Positions 56,148 through 64,000 of a stretch of DNA of 64,000 nucleotides are shown piece by piece; within the stretch, counting starts at the first letter, position 1; each line of letters begins with the position of its first letter. The DNA is from Pseudomonas sp. PDM18 (GTDB lineage Bacteria > Pseudomonadota > Gammaproteobacteria > Pseudomonadales > Pseudomonadaceae). The stretch covers positions 1 through 64,000 of the forward strand of contig NZ_JACVBX010000016.1 of the NCBI RefSeq assembly GCF_014852585.1, written 5' to 3'. Made by a program: the position numbers and the translations under genes. The notes beneath the pieces were generated by a model. That model was not told the DNA's origin, did not search any database, and saw only the letters and a program-made list of their open reading frames with translations.

Positions 56148-57461
56148 TCAAGCCAGCAATTGCGCGAGCAGCCAGAGATTGGCGGCGCTGATGACGCAGA
56201 ACAAGCCCCAGGCCAGCACTCGGGTGAGCAGGGAGTTGGCGAACTCGCCCATCAGCGCGCGATCGCTGGTGAAGCGGATCAGCGGCCAGAGCGCGAACGG
56301 CAATTGCAGGCTGAGCACCACCTGGCTGAACACCAGCAACTTGCCCACCGCCTTGTCGCCCAGCATCACCACGCCGATCAGCGCCGGGATCAGCGCCAGG
56401 GCGCGGGTAATCAGGCGGCGCTGCCAGCAGGGGATCTTCATCTGCAGGAAGCCGTCCATGATCACCTGCCCGGCGATGGTGCCGGTGAAGGTGGAACTCT
56501 GCCCGGAGGCGAGCAGGGCGACGCCGAAGAGGATCGCCGCAAGGCCGGTGCCCACCAGCGGTTCGAGCAGGCGGTAGGCGTCCTGGATTTCGGTCACGCC
56601 GGTGTGGCCGGTCTCGTGGAAGGCCGCGGCGGCGAGGATCAGGATCGCCGCGTTGACCAGCAGCGCGAGGCTCAGCGAGACCACGGTGTCGATGCGCGTC
56701 AGGCGGATCGCCGCGGCCTTGCCATTGGTTCCGCTGACCTGCCGCGTCTGCACGATGGAGGAGTGCAGGTAGAGGTTGTGTGGCATCACCGTGGCGCCGA
56801 GGATGCCGATCGCCAGGTACAGCGGCTCGCGCTGGGTCACCGCGTCCCAGCTGGGCAGGAAGCCGGCGGCGACGTCGGGCCAGTAGGGCTTGATGAGGAT
56901 CAGCTCGACCAGGTAGCAGCCACTGATGGTGACGATCAGCCCCAGCATGATCGCTTCCAGGTGGCGGAAGCGCTGGCCCTTGAGGCCGAGCACGATGAGC
57001 GTGTCGAAGGCGGTGAGGATCACCCCGGTGACCAGGTCGACGCCCAGCAGCAGGTGGAAGGCCAGGGCGCAGCCGAGCACTTCGGCGAGGTCCGTGGCGA
57101 CGATCGACAACTCCGCCAGCAGCCATTGCAGACGTGCCGTGCCGAGGCTGTAGCGGCTGCGTGAGAGCTGCGCCAGGTCCTGGCCGGTGACGATGCCCAG
57201 GCGCATCGCCAGGCATTGCAAGACCATCCCCGCAAGACTGGAAAGCAGCACCACGAACAGCAACTGGTAGCCGAAGCCCGAGCCGGCTTCGATGGCAGTG
57301 GCCCAGTTGCCCGGGTCCATGTAGCCGATGGAGACCAGCAGGCCTGGACCGGCGAACTGCAGGATGCGCTTCCACAACGGCGCGCCGGCCGCGACCTGGA
57401 TGCTGCCTTTGACTTCCGAGGGACAGAACGGCGCGGTGGCGGTGGTCGGCAGGCCGAGCAT
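56148..57461 (-). CDS. mntH: Nramp-type Mn2+/Fe2+ transporter
   Basis: A 437-residue inner-membrane divalent metal:H+ symporter. The metal-binding motifs are in TM1 (MDPGNWATAIEAGS) and TM6 (ATVMPHNLYLHSS). The consensus transport motif region VLLASGQSSTFTGTIAGQVIMDGFL is intact, and about 11 hydrophobic helices fit LeuT-fold Nramp proteins. Manganese is the usual substrate of bacterial members. Monocistronic; no MntR- or Fur-like site was recognised in the 98-bp upstream gap. Confidence 0.95.
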   Translation of the reverse strand: MLGLPTTATAPFCPSEVKGSIQVAAGAPLWKRILQFAGPGLLVSIGYMDPGNWATAIEAGSGFGYQLLFVVLLSSLAGMVLQCLAMRLGIVTGQDLAQLSRSRYSLGTARLQWLLAELSIVATDLAEVLGCALAFHLLLGVDLVTGVILTAFDTLIVLGLKGQRFRHLEAIMLGLIVTISGCYLVELILIKPYWPDVAAGFLPSWDAVTQREPLYLAIGILGATVMPHNLYLHSSIVQTRQVSGTNGKAAAIRLTRIDTVVSLSLALLVNAAILILAAAAFHETGHTGVTEIQDAYRLLEPLVGTGLAAILFGVALLASGQSSTFTGTIAGQVIMDGFLQMKIPCWQRRLITRALALIPALIGVVMLGDKAVGKLLVFSQVVLSLQLPFALWPLIRFTSDRALMGEFANSLLTRVLAWGLFCVISAANLWLLAQLLA

Positions 57462-57559
57462 GGGCGGAGATTCCGGGAGCGAGGGACGTTCAGCCTGACG
57501 CCCTGGGCATCAACAATCCAGGGGCGCCGTGCCTATCGGGTCGATTGAGCGGGGCGTGT

Positions 57560-58447
57560 TCAGTACCAGCGAGCCTCGCCTTCGGGGCGCTTCTTGAAGC
57601 GCTTCATGGTCCACATGTACTGGCTCGGATAGGCGCGCACGTACTTGGCCAGCTCGCGGCTGAGCGCGGCCACCGACACTTCCATGTCCTTGTCGTACAT
57701 GTCCGCCGGGGCGGCTTCGAGGATTACCTTGTAGCCGCTGCCATCGGGCAGGCGCACGGCGTGGAAGAACACCCCGCGGGCCTTGCCGCGCGCGAGCAGC
57801 GACGGCACGAACTTGCTGGTCAGCGCGGTGGTGCCCAGGTAGGGCACGAACAGGCCCGAGCCCAGATCCGGTTCCGGGTCACAGGGGATGCCGACGCAGC
57901 CACCGTTCTTCACTTCCCTGATCACGCTCTTGATGCCTTCAGGAGTCGAAGGCGCGACACGGTTGCCCAGCTGCACGCGCTGCTTCTTCAGCAGGTCATC
58001 CACCGCCTTGAGCTTGGGCGGGCGGTAGAAAATGATCGGCTTGGCGTAGGAGCAGTAGAAGTGGTTAAGCACTTCCCAGTTACCCAGGTGGCTGGTGATG
58101 CCGACCAGGCCGTCGCCGGAGGCCAGCGCTTCTTCCAGCACTTCCATGCCTTCGACTTCGCGGATGTACTGCAGCGATTTCTGCGGCGACCACATCCAGG
58201 CGCAGGCGCTCTCGGTCAGCGTGCGGCCGATGTCCATCAGGCTCTGGCCGACGAGCTTCTCCAACTCGACCTCGGACAGCTCGGGGAAGCAGTGCGACAG
58301 GTTGATCCGCACGATCTCGCGGGACCGATTGGGCAGCTTCCACATCAGCCAGCCGATACCAGCGCCCAATGCGCCCACCGCGCGCCACGGCAGCATGGCG
58401 AACAACCGCAGGAAGCCCACCACCAGTGCGCCCTTGAATTTCTCCAC
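57560..58447 (-). CDS. LpxL/HtrB-type lipid A secondary acyltransferase
   Basis: A 295-residue inner-membrane acyltransferase that adds a secondary acyl chain (laurate-type in Pseudomonas) to lipid A. The N-terminal hydrophobic anchor is at about 5-30 and the catalytic H-x4-D/E motif is in ITSHLGNWEVLNHF. GGCVGIPCDPEPDLGSGLFVPYLGTTAL is the conserved downstream region. The start is the GTG with AAGGAG 6 bp upstream, giving (M)EKFKGALVVGFLRLF, which matches the P. aeruginosa PA0011 protein in length. It is divergent from the VIT/vWA gene. Confidence 0.93.
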   Translation of the reverse strand: MEKFKGALVVGFLRLFAMLPWRAVGALGAGIGWLMWKLPNRSREIVRINLSHCFPELSEVELEKLVGQSLMDIGRTLTESACAWMWSPQKSLQYIREVEGMEVLEEALASGDGLVGITSHLGNWEVLNHFYCSYAKPIIFYRPPKLKAVDDLLKKQRVQLGNRVAPSTPEGIKSVIREVKNGGCVGIPCDPEPDLGSGLFVPYLGTTALTSKFVPSLLARGKARGVFFHAVRLPDGSGYKVILEAAPADMYDKDMEVSVAALSRELAKYVRAYPSQYMWTMKRFKKRPEGEARWY

Positions 58448-58604
58448 GGAAAACTCCTTCAAGCAGATGGCGGCCATTGTAGCCGCTCGCGCCGGCAAAT
58501 CGGGCGCCATCGCGGCTCCACACAATCTCCACCCGGCGAACACAGTGCGCCCACGGCGCGCGCGCAACCTGCGGCCATTCGATCCACTGGCCCGGAGAAC
58601 CGCG

Positions 58605-60581
58605 ATGCGTACCCCCACCTTCCTTGCACGGCTGTGCGGCCTGCTGTTGGCGCTGAGCGCCAGCCTGGCGGCGCTGGCTGCTGATGACAGCAGTTCGAGT
58701 CCCTACTTCTTCGTCGAGAACGCCGATCCGGCCGTCGATGCCCTGCCGCTCAAGGCAACCCGCGTGGATGCCCGCGTGCTGGGCAACATCGCCGAGGTGA
58801 CGGTGACCCAGGAATACCGCAACCAGGGCAAGACGCCGCTGGAAGCGCGCTACGTGTTTCCCGCCTCGACCCGCGCCGCCGTCCACGGCATGACCGTGCA
58901 CCTGGGTGATCGGGTGATCCAGGCGCAGATCCGCGAGAAGCAGAAGGCCAAGGTCGAGTACCAGCAGGCCAAGCAGGACGGCAAGACCGCCGCGCTGCTG
59001 GAGCAGGAGCGCGAGAACGTGTTCCAGATGAACGTCGCCAACATCCTCCCCGGCGACGTGGTGCAGGTGGAACTGCGCTACAGCGAGCTGCTGGTGCCCA
59101 CCGACGGGCGCTTCCAGTTCGTCTTCCCCACCGTGGTCGGGCCGCGCTACAACGGTCGCGGTGAGTCCGGTAGCGGCAAGCAGCAGTGGATTGAATCACC
59201 GTACCTGCCAGCCGGGCAGCCTTCGGCCACCACGTTTGATCTACAAGTCGAACTGCTGGCGCCGCTGCAGATCGGCGAGATTACCTCGCCCTCCCATCGC
59301 CTGACGATCCAGCGTAACGGCCAGCACGCCACCGCTCGGGTAATGGCTGACGATGCCACCGCCAGCAACCGCGACTTCATCCTCGACTACCAGCTCGGCG
59401 GCGAGTCCGTGCAGAGCGGCCTGCTGCTCTCGCGCGGCGAGCAGGAGAACTTCTTCCTCGCCATGGTTGCCCCGCCGCGCGCGCCGGACGCCCGGCTCAT
59501 CGTGCCGCGCGATTATGTCTTCGTGGTCGACGTCTCCGGGTCCATGAACGGTTTCCCGCTGGACACCACGAAGACCCTGCTGCGCGACCTGATCGGCCGC
59601 CTGCGCCCTAGCGACACCTTCAACCTGCTGCTATTCGCCGGCGACAACCGCAAGCTGGCGGAGCGTTCGCTCCCCGCCACGCCGGATAACATCCGCCAGG
59701 CCATCGAGCTGCTGGACAGCCAGGTCGGCGCCGGCGGCACCGAGCTGATGCCGGCCCTGCGCGAGGCGCTGGCGATGCCCACCGATCCGGAACGTTCGCG
59801 CAGTTTCGTGGTGGTCACCGACGGCTACGTCACCGTCGAGAGCAGCGCCTACAAGCTGGTGCGCGAGAACCTGAGCAAGGCCAATCTGTTCGCCTTCGGC
59901 ATCGGCAGCGCGGTGAACCGCAGCCTGATCGAAGGCCTGGCGCGGGCGGGGCAGGGCGAGCCCTTCGTGGTGACCGATGATGAGCAGGCGAGCAAGGCGG
60001 CGCAGCGCTTCCGCAAGATGATCGACAGTCCGCTGCTCAAGGGCATCCAGGCCCGCTTCGAGGGACTCGACGTCTACGACGTGGAGCCGTTGCAATTGCC
60101 CGACCTGTTCGCCAATCGCCCGCTGGTGCTGTTCGGCAAGTGGAAGGGCGAGCCGCGCGGGGAGCTGCGTCTCGACGCCCACGCCGCCGACGGTCCATTT
60201 CAAGTGCGGCTGCCAATCAGCGCTGGCAACCTCACCGACAGCGGCGGTGCGCTCGCCCACCTGTGGGCGCGCCAACGCCTTGCCAGCCTGATGGATCAGG
60301 AGGCGCTCGACGGCGGCTACGAGTTCAGCTCGCGGATCCTCGACCTCGGCCTGAAATACCAGCTGCTCACGCCCTACACCTCGTTCATCGCCGTTGACCA
60401 GCAGGTGCGCAACCCCGACCCGCAGGCGAGCAAGACGGTGGATCAACCGCTGCCGATGCCCCAGGGCGTGAGCAATAACGCCATCGGCAGTACGGTACCG
60501 GGAACGCCGGAGCCAGGCGTCTGGGCCATGTTGCTGCTGGCGGCACTCGGCGGCTGGTGGTGGCGGAGGAAGGCGGCATGA
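58605..60581 (+). CDS. secreted VIT/vWA protein with PEP-CTERM-like sorting tail (exosortase target)
   Basis: A 658-residue exported protein. A signal peptide (about 1-26) is followed by a VIT domain (about 31-160: VENADPAVDALPLKATRVDARVLGNIAEVTVTQEYRN). A vWA domain spans about 300-470 with a complete MIDAS: DVSGS (Asp309, Ser311, Ser313), Thr379 and Asp406. The last 25 residues are a tripartite sorting signal: Pro-Glu-Pro at 635-637, a hydrophobic helix (VWAMLLLAALGGWWW) and a basic end (RRKAA). The exosortase gene starts inside its stop codon, so it is almost certainly that enzyme's substrate. The domain pair resembles LPXTG sortase targets of marine proteobacteria. A surface adhesive or protective role is plausible but not shown. 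Confidence 0.9.
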   Translation: MRTPTFLARLCGLLLALSASLAALAADDSSSSPYFFVENADPAVDALPLKATRVDARVLGNIAEVTVTQEYRNQGKTPLEARYVFPASTRAAVHGMTVHLGDRVIQAQIREKQKAKVEYQQAKQDGKTAALLEQERENVFQMNVANILPGDVVQVELRYSELLVPTDGRFQFVFPTVVGPRYNGRGESGSGKQQWIESPYLPAGQPSATTFDLQVELLAPLQIGEITSPSHRLTIQRNGQHATARVMADDATASNRDFILDYQLGGESVQSGLLLSRGEQENFFLAMVAPPRAPDARLIVPRDYVFVVDVSGSMNGFPLDTTKTLLRDLIGRLRPSDTFNLLLFAGDNRKLAERSLPATPDNIRQAIELLDSQVGAGGTELMPALREALAMPTDPERSRSFVVVTDGYVTVESSAYKLVRENLSKANLFAFGIGSAVNRSLIEGLARAGQGEPFVVTDDEQASKAAQRFRKMIDSPLLKGIQARFEGLDVYDVEPLQLPDLFANRPLVLFGKWKGEPRGELRLDAHAADGPFQVRLPISAGNLTDSGGALAHLWARQRLASLMDQEALDGGYEFSSRILDLGLKYQLLTPYTSFIAVDQQVRNPDPQASKTVDQPLPMPQGVSNNAIGSTVPGTPEPGVWAMLLLAALGGWWWRRKAA

Positions 60582-61918
60582 TCCGCCGCCTGCCTGGCTG
60601 GAGCTGGCTGCTGTTCGCCGCGCTGGCGGCCTGGCCGAGCTGGCTGTGGGCGGCGCGGCGGCTCGGTGATGGTTCGGATGATCCGCTGGGGATCATCGCG
60701 CTGGCGGCCCTCGGGCTGCTGCTCTGGCGCGACCGCTCCAGCCTGCGCGCCCAGCCGCGTCTGCGCTGGCTGGGCGTGGCAGCGCTGCTGCTGATCGTCG
60801 GGGCGCTTTTCCAGTCGATCCTGCCGCCGCTGCTGCGCGGGTTGCTCTCGGTGCTGGCGTTGCTGCTGGTGATCCTCAGCTTGCGCGCCCCCGGCCAGCC
60901 CTGGCTGGCTTGGCTGGGGCTGGGCGTGCTGTCGCTGCCGCTGCTGTCTTCGCTGCAGTTCTTCGTCGGTTATCCACTGCGTGTGGTCACTGCCGAGGTC
61001 AGCGCATGGCTGCTGCGCCTGGGCAGCTGGACGGTGGAACGGCAGGGCAGTTCGCTGCTGGTGGATGGCCAGTGGGTGATGGTCGATGCGCCCTGCTCGG
61101 GTATCCAGATGGCCTGGGTCGGCTACTTCACCGCCTGCTCGCTGGCAGCCTGGCAGCGCCTGCCGGATCGTTCGTTGCTGCGTCGCCTGCCGCTGGTGGG
61201 GCTGCTGGTGCTGGGCGGCAATATCCTGCGCAACACGCTGCTGGTGTGGGGCGAGAGCGGGGCGAGCGGGTTTCCCGGCTGGGCCCATGAGGCGATCGGG
61301 CTCCTGGTGTTCGTCGGAGTCTGCGGGATGATTTTCCGGGTGATCGGGCGGCGTGCATTTGTACCGCCGCCGGCGGTGGAAGCTACCGGGCCTGGCACTT
61401 CTGCGCGTTTCGCCGGCAGCCTGCTTGGTGCTCTGCTGCTGGCGATGCTCTGGCCTTTCCTGTCGCCGGCTACCACCGCGTCAGAGGCCGCTCGCGTCGC
61501 CCATGAATGGCCGGTGCAATTCGAAGGTCGTGCCTTGCGCCCGCTGGCGCTTTCGCCGGTGGAGCAGCGCTTCGCCGCGGACTTTCCCGGCCAGCTCGGC
61601 CGTTTTACCGATGGCCAGCGCAGCATCGTACTGCGCCAGGTGCTGCGGCCGACTCGCAAGCTGCATCCGGCGGAGGATTGCTTCCGCGCACTGGGCTATC
61701 GCATCGAGCAGACGCAGCTTCGGCAACGGGTTGGCGCGCAAGGCCTGCAACGCTGCTTCGTGGTGACCAGCGAGGGCCTGCGGCTGCAAGTCTGCGATTA
61801 CATCGAGGACGCCGCCGGCCAGTCCTTCTCCGATACCTCGGCCTGGTACTGGTCGGCACTGTCCGGCCAATCCGCCGGGCCCTGGCAGGCCGTCACAGTG
61901 GCCAACCCGCTGCTTTAG
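60578..61918 (+). CDS. xrtQ: exosortase (XrtQ-like) with fused C-terminal domain
   Basis: A 446-residue protein. Residues 1-260 form the multi-spanning exosortase domain with the transpeptidase-like triad: Cys173 in DAPCSGIQMAW, Arg218 in NILRNTLLVWG and His237 in GWAHEAIGLLVF. After one more hydrophobic segment (about 278-296), a soluble domain of about 150 residues (HEWPVQFEGRALRPLAL, RKLHPAEDCFRALGYRIEQ) recalls the EpsI/DUF3485 partner of other exosortases. It should cleave and transfer the PEP-CTERM tail of the protein encoded just upstream, with which it overlaps by 4 bp. The XrtQ subgroup name is from memory of the family; exosortase itself is clear. It converges on tag with overlapping stop codons. 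Confidence 0.88.
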   Translation: MIRRLPGWSWLLFAALAAWPSWLWAARRLGDGSDDPLGIIALAALGLLLWRDRSSLRAQPRLRWLGVAALLLIVGALFQSILPPLLRGLLSVLALLLVILSLRAPGQPWLAWLGLGVLSLPLLSSLQFFVGYPLRVVTAEVSAWLLRLGSWTVERQGSSLLVDGQWVMVDAPCSGIQMAWVGYFTACSLAAWQRLPDRSLLRRLPLVGLLVLGGNILRNTLLVWGESGASGFPGWAHEAIGLLVFVGVCGMIFRVIGRRAFVPPPAVEATGPGTSARFAGSLLGALLLAMLWPFLSPATTASEAARVAHEWPVQFEGRALRPLALSPVEQRFAADFPGQLGRFTDGQRSIVLRQVLRPTRKLHPAEDCFRALGYRIEQTQLRQRVGAQGLQRCFVVTSEGLRLQVCDYIEDAAGQSFSDTSAWYWSALSGQSAGPWQAVTVANPLL

Positions 61919-62469
61919 GCGCGAGTCAGCTGGGCGTAGCGGTCGCAGTCGACGGTGTGGTCCATCACCATACCGGTGGCCTGCATGAAGGCGTAGCAGA
62001 TGGTCGGGCCGACGAAGTTGAAGCCCGCCTTGCGCAACGCCTTGCTCATGGCCTCGGCCTCGGGCGTCACCGCCGGCACGTCGCCCCGTCCACTGAAATG
62101 ATTGACCTTGGGCTGGCCGCCAACGAAGGACCAGAGGAATGCCACCGGGTCCTCCAGCTTCAGCCAGGCCTGGGCGTTCTGCCGCGCAGCCCTGAGTTTG
62201 GCGAAGTTGCGGATGATGCCGGGATCCTGCATGCGCTCCTCGATTTCCTCGTCCGTCATGCGGGCCAGGCGCTCGGGATCGAAGCCGAACAGCACCTCGC
62301 GGTAACGCTCGCGCTTCCTCAGCACGGTGATCCACGACAGCCCGGCCTGGGCGCCTTCGAGGATGATCATCTCGAACAGCTTGCGGGCATCGCGCTGGGG
62401 CACGCCCCACTCGGCATCGTGGTAGGCGATATACAGCGGATCGTCGTTACACCAGAAGCAACGGGGCAT
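61915..62469 (-). CDS. tag: DNA-3-methyladenine glycosylase I
   Basis: A 184-residue base-excision repair enzyme that removes 3-methyladenine from alkylated DNA. The N-terminal zinc/structure motif PRCFWCNDDPLYIAYHDAEWG, the LFEMIILEGAQAGLSWITVLRKRERYRE helix-hairpin-helix region and the C-terminal VGPTICYAFMQATGMVMDHTVDC with zinc-binding His/Cys are intact. The start at MPRCFWC is the family start. The LexA box upstream predicts SOS control, unusual for tag. Its stop overlaps the exosortase stop on the other strand. Confidence 0.96.
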   Translation of the reverse strand: MPRCFWCNDDPLYIAYHDAEWGVPQRDARKLFEMIILEGAQAGLSWITVLRKRERYREVLFGFDPERLARMTDEEIEERMQDPGIIRNFAKLRAARQNAQAWLKLEDPVAFLWSFVGGQPKVNHFSGRGDVPAVTPEAEAMSKALRKAGFNFVGPTICYAFMQATGMVMDHTVDCDRYAQLTRA

Positions 62470-62515
62470 GGCAGTCAGCCTGCGAAACGGGAAGGTTCTG
62501 ACTATATACAAATAG

Positions 62516-62531
62516 CTGTACAAAAATACAG
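62516..62531 (-). promoter_or_regulatory. LexA (SOS) box upstream of tag
   Basis: CTGTACAAAAATACAG has the perfect CTGT-N8-ACAG form and agrees with CTGTATAAATATACAG at 14 of 16 positions. It is centred about 54 bp upstream of the tag ATG and overlaps the expected promoter region, which includes TATATAGT. Confidence 0.75.
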
Positions 62532-62595
62532 TTATCGATACGGTTTTTTGCCCCTTCGAGGGCCTACGAACGGTCGCTCAAAAAACGCTGAGAAG

Positions 62596-62624
62596 CCCAA
62601 GCTGCAAGCATCTTGGGGTATACT
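62596..62624 (+). promoter_or_regulatory. possible sigma70 promoter of glyQ
   Basis: The -10-like TATACT (62619-62624) has a G-rich extension (TTGGGG) and lies 38 bp upstream of the glyQ start. The -35 is poor. Confidence 0.4.
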
Positions 62625-62662
62625 GCCGGGTTTTAGTCGCATATCCAGCACAGGTGAAATTC

Positions 62663-63610
62663 GTGAGCCAGACTACGCCCGCCGTGCCCACCTTCCAGGA
62701 CCTGATCCTCGCCCTGCAAAAATACTGGGCCGATCAGGGCTGTGTGGTGCTGCAGCCCTACGACATGGAAGTAGGCGCAGGCACCTTCCACACCGCCACC
62801 TTCCTCCGCGCCGTGGGCCCGGAAACCTGGAACGCGGCGTACGTGCAACCGAGCCGCCGTCCTACCGACGGCCGCTACGGCGAGAACCCCAACCGCCTGC
62901 AGCACTACTACCAGTTCCAGGTGGTCTTGAAGCCCAACCCGGAAAACTTCCAGGAGCTCTACCTGGGCTCGCTGCAAGCCATCGGCATCGACCCGCTGGT
63001 CCACGACATCCGTTTCGTCGAGGACAACTGGGAATCGCCGACCCTCGGCGCCTGGGGCCTGGGCTGGGAAATCTGGCTGAACGGCATGGAAGTCACCCAG
63101 TTCACCTACTTCCAGCAGGTCGGCGGCATCGAGTGCTACCCGGTCACCGGTGAGATCACCTACGGTCTGGAACGCCTGGCCATGTACATCCAGGGCGTCG
63201 ACTCGGTGTACGACCTGGTGTGGGCCGACGGCCCGTTCGGCAAGGTTACCTACGGCGACGTGTTCCACCAGAATGAAGTGGAGCAATCGACCTACAACTT
63301 CGAACACGCCAACGTCGAGAAGCTGTTCGAGTTGTTCGACTTCTACGAAAGCGAAGCCAACCGCCTGATCGAACTGCAGCTGCCGCTGCCGACCTACGAG
63401 ATGGTCCTCAAGGCCTCGCACACCTTCAACCTGCTGGACGCCCGCCGCGCCATCTCGGTGACCGAGCGTCAGCGCTACATCCTGCGCGTGCGCACCCTGG
63501 CCCGCGCCGTGGCGCAGAGCTACCTGCAGGCCCGCGCCCGCCTCGGCTTCCCGATGGCCACCCCCGCATTGCGTGACGAAGTACTGGCCAAGCTGAAGGA
63601 GGCCGAATAA
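62663..63610 (+). CDS. glyQ: glycine--tRNA ligase alpha subunit
   Basis: A 315-residue class II aminoacyl-tRNA synthetase catalytic subunit of the alpha2-beta2 glycyl-tRNA synthetase. [34 protein letters not shown] and [29 protein letters not shown] are invariant in the family. The GTG start giving (M)[12 protein letters not shown] was chosen because it matches the known Pseudomonas start and has AGGTG 6 bp upstream; another GTG lies three codons earlier. Its TAA overlaps the glyS ATG by one base. Confidence 0.97.
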   Translation: MSQTTPAVPTFQDLILALQKYWADQGCVVLQPYDMEVGAGTFHTATFLRAVGPETWNAAYVQPSRRPTDGRYGENPNRLQHYYQFQVVLKPNPENFQELYLGSLQAIGIDPLVHDIRFVEDNWESPTLGAWGLGWEIWLNGMEVTQFTYFQQVGGIECYPVTGEITYGLERLAMYIQGVDSVYDLVWADGPFGKVTYGDVFHQNEVEQSTYNFEHANVEKLFELFDFYESEANRLIELQLPLPTYEMVLKASHTFNLLDARRAISVTERQRYILRVRTLARAVAQSYLQARARLGFPMATPALRDEVLAKLKEAE

Positions 63611-64000
63611 TGAGCGCGAAGGATTTCCTCGTCGAACTGGGCACCGAAGAGCTGCCACCCAAGGCGCTGAAAAGCCTCGGTGAAGCCTTCCTGGCCGGCA
63701 TCGAGAAGGGCCTCAAGGCCGCCGGCCTGACCTACGCCGCCGCGCGCTGCTATGCCGCGCCGCGCCGCCTGGCCGTGCAGATCGACCAGCTCGCCGTGCA
63801 GCAGCCGGATCGCACCGTGAACCTCGACGGCCCGCCGCTGCAGGCTGCCTTCGACGCCAGCGGCAACCCGACCCAGGCTGCCCTGGGCTTCGCCAAGAAG
63901 TGCGGCGTGGACCTGGAGCAGATCGACAAGAGCGGCCCGAAGCTCAAGTTCAGCCAGACCATCACCGGCCAGCCGGCCGTGGGCCTGCTACCGGGTATCG
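63610..64000 (+). CDS. glyS: glycine--tRNA ligase beta subunit, N-terminal part (runs off the window)
   Basis: The first 130 residues of GlyS, beginning [31 protein letters not shown], the standard start. [11 protein letters not shown] and LNLDGPPL-like ([12 protein letters not shown]) segments are typical. The beta subunit binds and positions tRNA-Gly. The gene is truncated by the window end, not broken. It overlaps glyQ by one base. Confidence 0.97.
   Translation, partial: MSAKDFLVELGTEELPPKALKSLGEAFLAGIEKGLKAAGLTYAAARCYAAPRRLAVQIDQLAVQQPDRTVNLDGPPLQAAFDASGNPTQAALGFAKKCGVDLEQIDKSGPKLKFSQTITGQPAVGLLPGI

Overview
The window is a high-GC gammaproteobacterial chromosome segment and almost certainly a Pseudomonas of the P. 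aeruginosa / nitroreducens / citronellolis group. The backbone gene order (trpI-trpBA, a LysR regulator next to betC and a SulP transporter, aroE, hemF, qor, tsaC, dprA, a LysM protein, def, fmt, rsmB, trkA, a small TPR protein, a PilZ protein, an LpxL/HtrB acyltransferase, tag, glyQ, glyS) is the one I know from near the replication origin of P. aeruginosa. Interspersed palindromic REP elements with the core GTAGGAGCGAGCTTGCTCGC are typical of the genus. No rRNA, tRNA, CRISPR array, insertion sequence or prophage was seen.

Layout. 1-4.4 kb: an IclR regulator divergent from an acyl-CoA ligase and a 3-hydroxyacyl-CoA dehydrogenase. 4.5-8.2 kb: a metalloprotease-like lipoprotein, two paralogous small lipoproteins, two paralogous DUF1161 proteins around an OsmC peroxidase, and dodecin. 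8.3-12.3 kb: a FecI/FecR/TonB-receptor iron system with a Fur-like site. 12.3-15.4 kb: trpI divergent from trpBA. 15.5-19.4 kb: a YdgA-type protein, a VOC enzyme, an AraC regulator and an ABM-domain protein. 19.5-23.6 kb: a second FecI/FecR/receptor system, with an IutA/ChtA-type (hydroxamate siderophore) receptor. 23.7-29.1 kb: choline-O-sulfate utilisation (LysR regulator, betC, choline-type binding protein, SulP permease). 29.3-41.6 kb: housekeeping genes from aroE to trkA/trkH and a TPR protein.

41.7-55.7 kb is a near-complete ectoine / 5-hydroxyectoine import and catabolism island: doeD, doeC, (yhhQ), doeX/asnC, doeB, doeA, eutC, eutB, the MocR-type regulator enuR and the divergent ABC importer ehuBCDA. 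Imported ectoine would be opened by DoeA, deacetylated by DoeB, transaminated by DoeD to aspartate semialdehyde and oxidised by DoeC to aspartate. EutB and EutC should feed in hydroxyectoine, but no eutA is present. A dyad around CTAG lies about 57-60 bp upstream of both enuR and eutB and is a candidate EnuR operator.

55.8-64 kb: a PilZ protein, mntH and an lpxL-type acyltransferase, then an overlapping two-gene unit: a secreted VIT/vWA protein ending in a PEP-CTERM-like sorting tail, and an exosortase with the Cys-Arg-His triad and a fused C-terminal domain (XrtQ-like). This looks like a dedicated one-enzyme, one-substrate protein-sorting system and is the most unusual content. It is followed by tag, which has a textbook LexA box, then glyQ and the start of glyS.
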